DNA of 64,000 bases, from contig CAJXPB010000004.1 of assembly GCA_913057905.1 (NCBI GenBank), positions 248,001 through 312,000 of the forward strand, read 5' to 3'. Numbering within the stretch: the stretch's first letter is position 1; the number at the start of each line of letters is the position of its first letter. This DNA is from an uncultured Pseudomonadota bacterium. GTDB lineage: Bacteria; Myxococcota_A; Bradymonadia; Bradymonadales; Bradymonadaceae. This document shows, piece after piece, positions 8,473 to 15,412 of the stretch. The translations under genes were made by a program, and so were the position numbers. Under the pieces are notes generated by a model. It did not search any database. It was not told the origin of the DNA and saw nothing but the letters and a program-made list of their open reading frames with translations.

Positions 8473-8880
8473 GTGAGCGACGAAGACGAAGAATACAACC
8501 TGTGGAATGATGGCTGTGTGGTGTTCATCATGATCGGCGTGGCAGTTGTGCTGCTCCCGTGCGTCGGGTTCATGGGAATGGCTCTGCTCAAACCCCTAAT
8601 CGGCGAGGGAGAGGTCGAAGAGGAGTCGGAGGCGAGCCCGAAGTCGAAGGCGTGGTACTACTGTGAGAAGATGACCCGAAAGCGGCTGAAGTCCCCGAGT
8701 TCTGCCGAGTTGCCCTGGGGGCCGGACGTCCTTCGATGGGAAGGCGACAACAAGGTGAAAGTCGAGTTCAACTTCTCTGCGAAGAACCCGATGAACGTCC
8801 GGCTCCAGAAACGTGCATACTGTACCGTCACCTTCGACGACACCGGAGAGGCCGAAGACATCGATCTGACGTTTCAGTAG
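8473..8880 (+). CDS. Membrane-anchored protein, KSPSSAE family (paralogue 1)
   Basis: A 135-residue protein starting with GTG at 8473 after GGAGGGAC. A short acidic N-terminus (DEDEE) precedes one membrane segment (about 14-39, VVFIMIGVAVVLLPCVGF). An extracytoplasmic linker leads to the conserved domain CEKMTRKRLKSPSSAELPW and FSAKNPMNVRLQKRAYCTV. The domain recurs in the products at 12478 and 12931. Short secreted or anchored proteins with a (K)xPS(S/T)A motif are widespread but functionally unknown. No enzyme motif is visible, and two Cys could form a disulfide. Confidence 0.85.
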   Translation: MSDEDEEYNLWNDGCVVFIMIGVAVVLLPCVGFMGMALLKPLIGEGEVEEESEASPKSKAWYYCEKMTRKRLKSPSSAELPWGPDVLRWEGDNKVKVEFNFSAKNPMNVRLQKRAYCTVTFDDTGEAEDIDLTFQ

Positions 8881-8934
8881 TTCGGAGTCGGTTTGAGGGC
8901 AGCGTGAACGTTCGCCCTCGGAGGCTTGGATGCG

Positions 8935-9246
8935 CTACCAGTATTGCTCGCACTGTTTCGCTTTGTAGAGGCAGCGATCGCGTACGCCGTTTTCGGCTGG
9001 CACGTCCGACCGGCACCATTCAAGGAGGGCGTTGTAGCCGGCGTCGGCCGCCTCAGACCCTCGTTCTGAGGCTTCAGGACTTGCGCACTGCATGTCGTTG
9101 TTGATGCACGCGAACCGCACTGAGGAAGTAGCCTCGTCTGCGCAAAGCTCGTACTTCTCGGGGTCCTGCGGTGTGTCACTGTGGCCACACCCAGACACGG
9201 TCATCATCGTGACCGTGATTGCTGTGATGATGCTCCGCCATATCAT
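8935..9246 (-). CDS. Small lipoprotein, unknown function
   Basis: A 103-residue protein with a lipoprotein signal (MIWRSIITAITVTMMTVSGC), where Cys20 would be lipidated. The mature part is acidic with seven further Cys (ELCADEATSS, FACINNDMQC, LLEWCRSD, RDRCLYKAKQC), suggesting disulfides in the periplasm or outside the cell. ATG 9246 is chosen because GGGAG sits five bases upstream; a GTG at 9258 is the alternative. It is convergent with the membrane protein at 8473. I do not recognise the family. Confidence 0.78.
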   Translation of the reverse strand: MIWRSIITAITVTMMTVSGCGHSDTPQDPEKYELCADEATSSVRFACINNDMQCASPEASERGSEAADAGYNALLEWCRSDVPAENGVRDRCLYKAKQCEQYW

Positions 9247-9298
9247 GACATCTCCCACATCGACTGACCGACAAACACGAGCGTGTAATCTTCTGCGA

Positions 9299-9556
9299 TT
9301 AGCGACGGACTCGCTTCCTCCACACTTGCGGATATAGCCACGTGCCGGTCGACCTCAACCCCTGAAAGCGGACCTTGAGTTCGGTCAGGCTCGCCGCCAC
9401 GTAGTACGGGTACACCCGCCAGATCGTCTCCTCGGACGACGCAATAATGCGGTGGCTGGTGTCCTCACGCTCGCCCGACGGCTCGACGTCGGTGACGTTG
9501 GTGTTGCCCTTTGTCTCAAGCCACCGAGTGTTGTTGAGTAGCGCATGTTCGAGCAA
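9299..9556 (-). CDS. Hypothetical protein, start uncertain
   Basis: An 85-residue product from a TTG at 9556. The frame stays open without a stop further upstream, into the end of the zinc-ribbon gene at 9588, but in the +1 frame relative to it. No ATG or GTG exists in that stretch. The sequence around WRVYPYYVAASLTELKV looks genuinely coding. It could be a separate coupled gene, or the tail of a longer protein made by a frameshift from the zinc-ribbon gene, or a mutation-split gene. Confidence 0.4.
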   Translation of the reverse strand: MLEHALLNNTRWLETKGNTNVTDVEPSGEREDTSHRIIASSEETIWRVYPYYVAASLTELKVRFQGLRSTGTWLYPQVWRKRVRR

Positions 9557-9587
9557 CGTCGAATACAGGCGTGCGTCGCCCTGGAGG

Positions 9588-9899
9588 TCAGCCGTGGTGC
9601 CACCAAGCCATAAGCCGGGCTCCCAGAAACCAGAAGATGCCGACGAAACCGATGGCGCCGAAAATCATTGCAGAGGCCCCGCCACCGCTCGAAAGGCCAC
9701 CTCCGAGTGTCATGGCTCCGACGAAGCCGACTACCGTAGCTAGCCCGCCGAAGAGTTGATGGCTCTTCCAGGTCTTTGAGGTTTCCTCGATAGTTTGGGT
9801 GTCGCCGCCGCTATCACGAACCGGCGCCCCACAGTTCGGGCAAGACCCCGCCTTGTCCGAGACGTCGTTCCCGCATTCCGAGCATTCAATCATCGCCAT
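9588..9899 (-). CDS. Zinc-ribbon membrane protein
   Basis: A 103-residue protein. Residues 5-24 form a zinc ribbon with two CxxC knuckles (CSECGNDVSDKAGSCPNCG). A short polar linker is followed by two glycine-rich hydrophobic segments (about 50-70 and 76-98). ATG 9899 follows GGGGAC. The cytosolic ribbon plus membrane part resembles small zinc_ribbon_2 proteins of unknown role. A similar ribbon-plus-membrane protein lies at 13628, and a decayed copy of the start of this gene is visible at 20582-20627. Confidence 0.82.
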   Translation of the reverse strand: MAMIECSECGNDVSDKAGSCPNCGAPVRDSGGDTQTIEETSKTWKSHQLFGGLATVVGFVGAMTLGGGLSSGGGASAMIFGAIGFVGIFWFLGARLMAWWHHG

Positions 9900-10108
9900 G
9901 ATGTGTCCCCGTTTTCCCGTAAAAGTCCGTGCAAGCGGGAGCGTACCAGATAGGTCTGTGTCGGCAAACGGTCGCCCTGGAGCGGGCAAGTTGGAATGCG
10001 CCGGGCTTGCGTGGACGTACTAGCTCGACAGCCGTCCAACGGTATGGGGGGAATTTGTCGAGTCACCGCCCGGCGCGACTCTGACAATATCCGATGTAGC
10101 AGGGGAGT

Positions 10109-10187
10109 CAACGCGAGGCGGGCTGTGCCGCCCACTTGCGCGAGGGAGGAATCGGCAAGCCGTCGAAAATACTACTATCGCGCGCGA
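10109..10187 (+). repeat. About 80-bp direct repeat, copy A
   Basis: This block matches 10632-10711 over about 80 bases with roughly nine differences. The best-conserved part contains TGTGCCGCCCACTTGCGCGA. The two copies flank the small membrane-protein gene at 10279, as if the gene were a movable or duplicated cassette. Copy A occupies the 379-base gap between the divergent genes at 9899 and 10279. Confidence 0.8.
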
Positions 10188-10278
10188 CAGTTGACGAGGG
10201 GGATAAGCTGATTGAACGTGGGTGGCTGAAGCGACGACAGGAGTGCATGTTGTTTACGATGCCTGGAGAGGGAGAGTC

Positions 10279-10608
10279 ATGAACATCGCAATCGGTATTG
10301 GCCTGTTTTTGGCAACAGTCGTCACTATTGGACTCATCGCCTACGATCGCCACGGGAACGTGGAAGATGCGGCGCAGGCCATTCGGGAGACGGCCGGGAG
10401 GGTATTGGCCGGCGGTTTCTTAGCTATCATTGCTGGGTTCTGTTTTACATCCGTGGTCTCGAGCGTCGTGTTGGCGTTTGTAAGGCCTGAACTCTTGGGG
10501 GGCGTGAATGCCTTCGCGGTCGTGGGTTTTGCCATTATCCCCGCCAGCGTGGGCGCATTGGCGAATGCTGCGTTGATTGCTGTCTTCCTCGACCATCAAA
10601 TACCGTGA
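10279..10608 (+). CDS. Small polytopic membrane protein
   Basis: A 109-residue protein with three predicted membrane segments (about 2-21, 43-68 and 74-103) and a charged loop DRHGNVEDAAQAIRETAGR between the first two. ATG 10279 lies after GGGAGAG, which decides the start over an upstream ATG-less extension. No family is recognised. Small three-segment membrane proteins occur in defence and toxin systems, but nothing specific supports that here beyond its place in a defence-rich island between two direct repeats. Confidence 0.7.
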   Translation: MNIAIGIGLFLATVVTIGLIAYDRHGNVEDAAQAIRETAGRVLAGGFLAIIAGFCFTSVVSSVVLAFVRPELLGGVNAFAVVGFAIIPASVGALANAALIAVFLDHQIP

Positions 10609-10631
10609 CTCGCTACGTGCGGTCACGGAGC

Positions 10632-10711
10632 CAACGCGAGGCGGGGTGTGCCGCCCACTTGCGCGAGGGAGGTATCGCCAAGGCGGTCGAAAATACCACC
10701 ATCGCGCGTGC
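10632..10711 (+). repeat. About 80-bp direct repeat, copy B
   Basis: Second copy of the repeat at 10109-10187, in the same orientation and starting 24 bases after the stop of the membrane-protein gene. The rest of the gap up to 11072 carries the palindrome cluster listed next and no credible gene. Confidence 0.8.
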
Positions 10712-10928
10712 AATGACCTCCCCGTACCTGAAGTATTCGACCTCCGGTCTACGGACCCCGACTGTCGCGCGCTTTTAATAGCGTGAAGTAATCCCTCGCT
10801 ATAAGGCGAACATGCGCGTGCATCGCCGGGGAGGGGCAGTCGACGATATGCGTTCGGTCTCTCTGAACTTCCACGCAATGATTCATCGGACGTCCCCCGC
10901 CCCTGACAATTGACCAGACGTCCGGCCC

Positions 10929-10980
10929 TCCAGACGTCTGGACTTTTAAATACCTGGACATGCAAATTTCTGGACGTCCA
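10929..10980. promoter_or_regulatory. Palindrome cluster with AT-rich core
   Basis: Two perfect palindromes, TCCAGACGTCTGGA (10929-10942) and TGGACGTCCA (10971-10980), share the core GACGTC and flank an AT-rich stretch with TTTTAAATA and TGCAAATTT. Two further half-sites (CCAGACGTCC, CTGGACATG) lie in the same 75 bases. This looks like a binding site for a dimeric regulator. It lies in the gap between convergent genes, so it may serve an unannotated transcript. Confidence 0.5.
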
Positions 10981-11072
10981 TGTGGCTCCCGATAAGGCAC
11001 GTATCGCGCCACGGAAGGCACCACACCTCGACGACCACGGAGGGCACGATGATGAGGGCGAGCCCCCGGTTG

Positions 11073-11801
11073 CTAAGGTCCCTCCCCCTCCTCGAAAAGG
11101 GCCGCTATTTGGCGAACACGCCCGTTAGAGTCCCATCCATCCTCGTAGACCGCCGGGAACCGACAAAAATGGCTTAGGGCAGTTTCTAGGTCGGAATCTA
11201 CCCAACCGATGACCTCGAGGATGGTTTGATAGTCGTCCTCTAGGTTGTCGCGGTTCCAGAGGGGCTCGTGGTGAAACACCCGATTCCTCAACCGTCGTAT
11301 TTTGTCGACCCTCACGAAAAAGGCTTGGCGTTTCCGTAGCTTTTTAGGGGCTTTTGGAAAGGGGCTCCGGTCTACACTCCCGGTAAGCAGGGTAGGCCAT
11401 AGGGTTTGTCCTCGTTCGTAGTATTTGTGGAGAAGGCCGGTCCAGAAACCGAATGATAGATCGGCTATGTAATGCCCACGGCGCGGAGTCTCGATAGGGC
11501 TATCTTCATCAGTTAAGCGTTGGTGTGTTTTCTCAACGGTCTTATTTTCTTTGGGGCCCAAAAGATCATCGTCCCTGAACCACCACTGATTACCCCTCAG
11601 CTCGGCAATGCATTCATCGAGCTCATTCCGGACGACAACTTCTACCGCATTCAGAACAGGGTAGAGGGATTCACATAGCGCAAGGTTCCAGAAGTATGCC
11701 TGACAAGCTTCCTGCTTATTCTGTGTTCTTTCTTGATAGGGGTTGAGCCTTTCGCTGCTGAATGCCCGTTCGAGACAGTCGTGAAAATCCCGATGGTTCA
11801 T
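11073..11801 (-). CDS. Abi-like HEPN protein (putative abortive-infection RNase)
   Basis: A 242-residue protein that reads as an Abi-like (Abi_2/AbiD/F type) protein. The N-terminal helices contain YFWNLALCESLYPVLNAVEV followed by RNEL. The central part contains ADLSFGFWTGLLHKYY. The C-terminal part carries the HEPN RNase motif RNRVFHHEP (about 193-201), the R-x4-6-H signature, followed by LEVIGWVDSDLETALSHF. In this family the HEPN domain is expected to cleave RNA during phage infection. The start ATG is at 11801 with a weak GGGG upstream. The adjacent 676 bases have no gene but contain a very strong hairpin. Confidence 0.85.
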   Translation of the reverse strand: MNHRDFHDCLERAFSSERLNPYQERTQNKQEACQAYFWNLALCESLYPVLNAVEVVVRNELDECIAELRGNQWWFRDDDLLGPKENKTVEKTHQRLTDEDSPIETPRRGHYIADLSFGFWTGLLHKYYERGQTLWPTLLTGSVDRSPFPKAPKKLRKRQAFFVRVDKIRRLRNRVFHHEPLWNRDNLEDDYQTILEVIGWVDSDLETALSHFCRFPAVYEDGWDSNGRVRQIAALFEEGEGP

Positions 11802-12477
11802 GTAGCCCCGCAGGGTTGTGTTTACCTTGACGTATAAATTGCCAGCCCTATAGTTTTCGTTTGTACACCCCGGGAACTCCTATCCTGACCACCCTGTCTT
11901 CATGCAGAGTGTGACAGTGAAGAGCCCGGGGTATTGCTTTTCTTGCCTTCGTCCGCCCCGTACCTTCGGTTACTTCCGGGTAGACTTTCAACTGCTCTTG
12001 CTGTTGCCTGAGAAGCAGGTAAAGGCGCCAAAGGGAACTCAAAGGGGCTACACAGTAGCCCCTTTGAGATCTACCAAAGGAATCTGCAATCGATTGCGCT
12101 TCCCACCGAATTGAGGCCCCTCGAGGCGGGATTTTTGTTTGTGTCGGTGGCGTGAGGCACCGTGGAGGCCGAAGCCCTACAGGAACGACCCTGTGCATGA
12201 TCTGACCCGCTATACCGGGCAGACGGTGCCCTGGAGGCTACAGAAGCCCCGTGGCCGAAGCGTCAACAAACCCGCACTTATCGGGCGCAAACCCGTGCCC
12301 CGGCCCGGCGCAAATAGTGAGGCCCCTGACTCGCCAATGCGTTTCACGCCCGGCCGTGACGTCGGATACAGACCCCGGAATGCACCCATCGAAGCGCATC
12401 GACGCGGCGGGCGATATTGACACGCCGGCTCCGACCCGAGACCTTCGTTCCGTAAGCAACCGATGGTCGGAGGGACT
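11802..12477. other. Gene-free stretch with strong hairpin (candidate structured RNA)
   Basis: There is no credible coding frame in these 676 bases. The outstanding feature is a perfect 14-base-pair inverted repeat with a three-base loop: CTCAAAGGGGCTAC at 12038-12051, ACA, and GTAGCCCCTTTGAG at 12055-12068. Shorter CCTTTGG and CAAAGG blocks surround it and could form nested stems. Because it lies upstream of the Abi-like gene, a small RNA partner or regulatory leader is possible. Part of AbiF-type systems are reported to work with a non-coding RNA. It could also be a transcription terminator without T-tract. Confidence 0.5.
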
Positions 12478-12906
12478 GTGAGCGAAGATGAAACGCCCCA
12501 ACGAGACGATACCTACGACGGTGTGGATGCTGCCGGTGTCGTGGTGGCCTTGGCTTTCGTGGTGAGCGTTCTTTTCTGCTGCGGCGATTGCGGCCCTTCC
12601 CAGTCGGAAGATGAGTCGTCTCGGACCCAAAAAACGGAGGAGTCCGAGGAGGCAAAGGATTATCGACTCGGCAAAGCATGGAACCTGTGTGAGCGGATGG
12701 TCGAAGAGCGGGTCAAGGCCCCGAGTACGCTCGACCTTCCGAACCTAGCTCCGACCTACAACAGCCAACCCTCGAGCAACGTCTTCGTGGTAGGGCTCGA
12801 CTTCAGTGCTAAAAATCCGATGGGCGTTCGCCTCGAGAAGACCGCCGAATGCACTGTGACCTTCAATGGGCAGGAAATAGCGGATGCGGGAATTGAAATC
12901 CGCTGA
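12478..12906 (+). CDS. Membrane-anchored protein, K.PSS/TAE family (paralogue 2)
   Basis: A 142-residue protein starting with GTG at 12478, after GGAGGGAC. The first residues and the ribosome binding site match those of paralogue 1 (GTGAGCGA), which is why this start is preferred over ATG 12463. One membrane segment spans about 18-36 (AAGVVVALAFVVSVLFCC). An acidic Ser/Glu-rich linker follows, then LCERMVEERVKAPSTLDLP and FSAKNPMGVRLEKTAECTV. The next paralogue starts only 25 bases downstream, so the two are probably cotranscribed. Confidence 0.85.
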   Translation: MSEDETPQRDDTYDGVDAAGVVVALAFVVSVLFCCGDCGPSQSEDESSRTQKTEESEEAKDYRLGKAWNLCERMVEERVKAPSTLDLPNLAPTYNSQPSSNVFVVGLDFSAKNPMGVRLEKTAECTVTFNGQEIADAGIEIR

Positions 12907-12930
12907 CCCCCGACACTGATAGGTGAAGCC

Positions 12931-13182
12931 GTGAAGGGCGACGAGAACATCGACGACCACGATGATGACCTGCAGGCCGCAAAGGAGCAGTTTAAGGCCC
13001 CGAGCAGTGCCGAGATTCCGTGGTCGCCCGATGTCTGGGGGTGGGCCGACGAGAACACGGTCGAATTGGAGTTTGAGTTCTCCGCCATGAACCCAATGAA
13101 CATCCGGCTCCAGAAGCCGGCCCGGTGGCTTGTCACGTTCAAGGACGGGGAAGCGGTCGATTACACCATGACCTCTCAGTGA
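12931..13182 (+). CDS. K.PSSAE domain protein without membrane anchor (paralogue 3)
   Basis: An 83-residue protein from a GTG at 12931 (AGGTGA upstream). It carries the family domain (KEQFKAPSSAEIPW; FSAMNPMNIRLQKPARWLVT) but no signal peptide or membrane segment, and the Cys residues of the other two members are replaced. It may be a cytosolic version, for example an immunity or decoy form, or a gene that has lost its 5' end. Confidence 0.72.
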   Translation: MKGDENIDDHDDDLQAAKEQFKAPSSAEIPWSPDVWGWADENTVELEFEFSAMNPMNIRLQKPARWLVTFKDGEAVDYTMTSQ

Positions 13183-13226
13183 TTGATACAGTAGCTGATG
13201 AACCCCTGAATTAAGGAGGATTGCTG

Positions 13227-13487
13227 ATGGGACGACCTAGTCTTCAAGATCTCAGATTGCCTGATAATGTCATGTACGACGTTCATGTGGTCGACGATTG
13301 CGTCTCGTGCATCAAAGCAACGGATAACGAAGGGAACGACATCATAGCGCAAGTGGAAGACGGTGAGTGGCGCGAATACCAGAAACCCTCGGCAACGGAG
13401 GCTTCGTCGACCCCCCCGTGTTCGGGTTGTTCGTCGGTAGTTATTCTTCCGTTCGTTTTAGTCGCCGGTTGGGATTGGCTGTTTTAA
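13227..13487 (+). CDS. Small hypothetical protein with C-terminal hydrophobic tail
   Basis: An 86-residue protein. ATG 13227 follows an excellent AAGGAGGA six bases upstream, better than the TTG at 13221. Residues 1-55 form a soluble acidic part (LRLPDNVMYDVHVVDDCVSC). The last 20 residues are hydrophobic (SVVILPFVLVAGWDWLF) and could form a C-terminal membrane anchor. No family is recognised. Confidence 0.7.
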   Translation: MGRPSLQDLRLPDNVMYDVHVVDDCVSCIKATDNEGNDIIAQVEDGEWREYQKPSATEASSTPPCSGCSSVVILPFVLVAGWDWLF

Positions 13488-13627
13488 CCTCTCGGCCGAC
13501 AGCCCGCCTGAAAATGTTTCGTAAAGTCTGAAGAGAGTATAAGCTCAAATTTGTCCTAATATGACCGGGGGTTTGCCCGGAACGTCAATTCTGACGCCTC
13601 TCAAACTTGGACGCCTCGGGGAGTTCT

Positions 13628-13978
13628 ATGGCAGTTACGTCTTGTGAGAAGTGCGGTATCAAGATTTCGAATGACGACAATTTTTGCCCAAACTGTGGCG
13701 CTCCGGCAAAAGAGTCACAGGGCGAGGATGCCTCCGGATTCAACGCGGCCGGGTGCAACCCCGCCGTCCATGCCGCAAACGGCTGCAACCCAAGGTGCGG
13801 GTGCCTGTCGATAATCCTCTTCCTGGCTGGCATCCTCTTACTCTCCAACGGTCTTCATTACTTGGGGATAATCGACCTGAATGAGTGCTATACCGCTGAC
13901 GACTGTGATTACGGGCATGTCTGCGAAACCCAAGGCGAGGGGTACAACGAATGCTACCATATGAACGATTACCCCTGA
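13628..13978 (+). CDS. Zinc-ribbon protein with membrane segment
   Basis: A 116-residue protein from ATG 13628 (GGGGAG upstream). It starts with a zinc ribbon (CEKCGIKISNDDNFCPNCG), followed by an Asn/Cys-rich linker, one membrane segment (about 64-80, CLSIILFLAGILLLSNGL) and an extracytoplasmic tail with four Cys (ECYTADDCDYGHVCETQ). The ribbon resembles that at 9588-9899 on the opposite strand. The Cys-rich tail is similar in style to myxobacterial cell-surface repeats. Function unknown. Confidence 0.75.
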   Translation: MAVTSCEKCGIKISNDDNFCPNCGAPAKESQGEDASGFNAAGCNPAVHAANGCNPRCGCLSIILFLAGILLLSNGLHYLGIIDLNECYTADDCDYGHVCETQGEGYNECYHMNDYP

Positions 13979-14162
13979 TTCTATAAAAAATGAAGTTAGC
14001 CGCCTAAGCGGCCGAGCAACCGGCGGGTTCCCAAAACGCACCGTTACGTGAATAAGTATTGTTTTTACCCGACCCTAGGGGGCATCCTCCCTATAATCGT
14101 GAATGCGTATCGGAAACATGATAATCGTTACACATTCACATCTAACCCCTTGGAGGCCGCCG

Positions 14163-14768
14163 ATGGGCCGCTCAATCCCGAAAGTTCTCAACACAGACGA
14201 AGCCGACGCCCTGGTCGACGTGTTCAACACCCGGTATGACACCGGGGTCAAAAACCGGGCGATGGCCGGTTGATGCTCGAGACGGGACTCCGCGTCTCGG
14301 AGGTCTGCAATCTGCCGCAGCGACCTCGATATGGTGGCCTGCCGTCTGACCGTCCGCGACGGGAAAGGCGGGAAGGACCGACAACTCTGGTTCCCCGAGG
14401 ATGTTGGCGAGCTGCTGGCCGAGTGGTTTGACCGACGCCCCGAAACCGACGAGGGATGGGTATTGCCGACCCGCAACGGCAAGCGCACGCACCCCTCGGG
14501 GGTCCGGGGCATGGTCGGTCGGAATGCCGAGAAGTCGGGCATCGACTGGCACGAGGACGTCTCTCCGCACACCCTGCGCCACACCTTCGCGACGAACCTG
14601 CTGCGGCGCACCGGCAACATCCGACTGGCACAGAAGGCCTTGGGCCACTCGGATTTGTCGACCACGATCATTTACACCCGTATCCTGGACGACGAGCTGG
14701 AAGCTGCTAAGCAAGGGGCAGCAACGCCAAGCCACTACGGGGACGACACAACGTCCCACCATTCATGA
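14163..14768 (+). pseudogene. Second tyrosine integrase, broken by two frameshifts
   Basis: An XerC/D-like integrase is readable only by joining three frames. Frame one starts at ATG 14163 (MGRSIPKVLNTDEADALVD) and hits TGA at 14271. A second frame then gives LMLETGLRVSEVCNL (about 14270-14314, including the first catalytic Arg). The third frame runs from about 14315 to 14768, with HTLRHTF, LGHSD and the nucleophile Tyr in TTIIYTRI. Deletions of one or two bases at about 14270 and 14313 would explain it. Sequencing error is an alternative. It lacks a full N-terminal arm domain, unlike the intact integrase at 749. Confidence 0.82.
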
Positions 14769-14803
14769 CGACAGCAAATAACCCTCAAATTTGAGGATGA
14801 TAG

Positions 14804-15412
14804 ATGGAAGATGCAACGAGGATCTTGATTCTAAGCGTCGCATTGCTCAGTGCGGGATTGGCGGTTGGATGTGCGGCAATCAGCCCCATACCCGGATCGG
14901 AAGAGGTCGAAATCATCTCGAAACAACAGGTCGGAGGTGATTGGGGGAACCAGTGCCAGCGGCTCGGAAACACGACCGCCCGAGTCGGACCCAACCCCAG
15001 TAGTGAGAGATCGAATCTAAGCCCAGCGGAAGTCGAAGCCCGGAACAAAGCCTATAGCCGAGGGGCTACGCACGTAGCAGTTGGCTCGGAAAGAGGGTAC
15101 CCCTGCACCTTGTCGGGTAATCAATGCGGTACTTGCGGCTACTCCTGCATCGAACTTCCTGCGACCGCTTACAAATGCGATGGGGAAGCCCCAGAAGAGG
15201 GGGCGAATGTCTCCAGTAAATCGAGTACGGAAGGGGCTTCGAGCGGAAACGATACACTCGACATTCAACAGGCCGCCAACCTCTGCGGGGTTGAAACTGA
15301 AGTAATCCGCAATGGTTTGTCGTCGGGCGATCTGAATGCGATTCAGACCGATGATGGATACTTGATGTCTCGAAATGACGTCATTGCGTTCTGCGCCAGT
15401 CAACAGAACTAA
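14804..15412 (+). CDS. DUF4156-like lipoprotein with excisionase-type HTH tail
   Basis: A 202-residue protein with a lipoprotein signal (lipobox LAVGC, Cys23). The N-terminal mature domain (about 30-105) resembles the RcsF-like DUF4156 fold: EEVEIISKQQVGGDWGNQCQ, then NKAYSRGATHVAV and a C..C..C cluster. A Ser-rich linker leads to a C-terminal 50 residues that look like an HTH_17/excisionase domain (DIQQAANLCGVETEVIRNGL and DGYLMSRNDVIAFC). A DNA-binding fold in an exported lipoprotein would be odd, so the domain may bind protein, or the reading may be a gene fusion. Confidence 0.75.
   Translation: MEDATRILILSVALLSAGLAVGCAAISPIPGSEEVEIISKQQVGGDWGNQCQRLGNTTARVGPNPSSERSNLSPAEVEARNKAYSRGATHVAVGSERGYPCTLSGNQCGTCGYSCIELPATAYKCDGEAPEEGANVSSKSSTEGASSGNDTLDIQQAANLCGVETEVIRNGLSSGDLNAIQTDDGYLMSRNDVIAFCASQQN

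Noticed and set aside
8060..8476. 138-codon plus frame across the gap before paralogue 1
   Set aside because: It has no plausible start after the end of the gene at 7890 and a shadow-like composition; kept only as a gap note.
10749..11024. 91-codon minus frame over the palindrome cluster
   Set aside because: Lacks a ribosome binding site and overlaps the palindromes; not convincing as coding.
12139..12420. 93-codon plus frame between the Abi-like gene and paralogue 2
   Set aside because: Arg/Pro-rich composition, no ribosome binding site and no similarity; probably a shadow.
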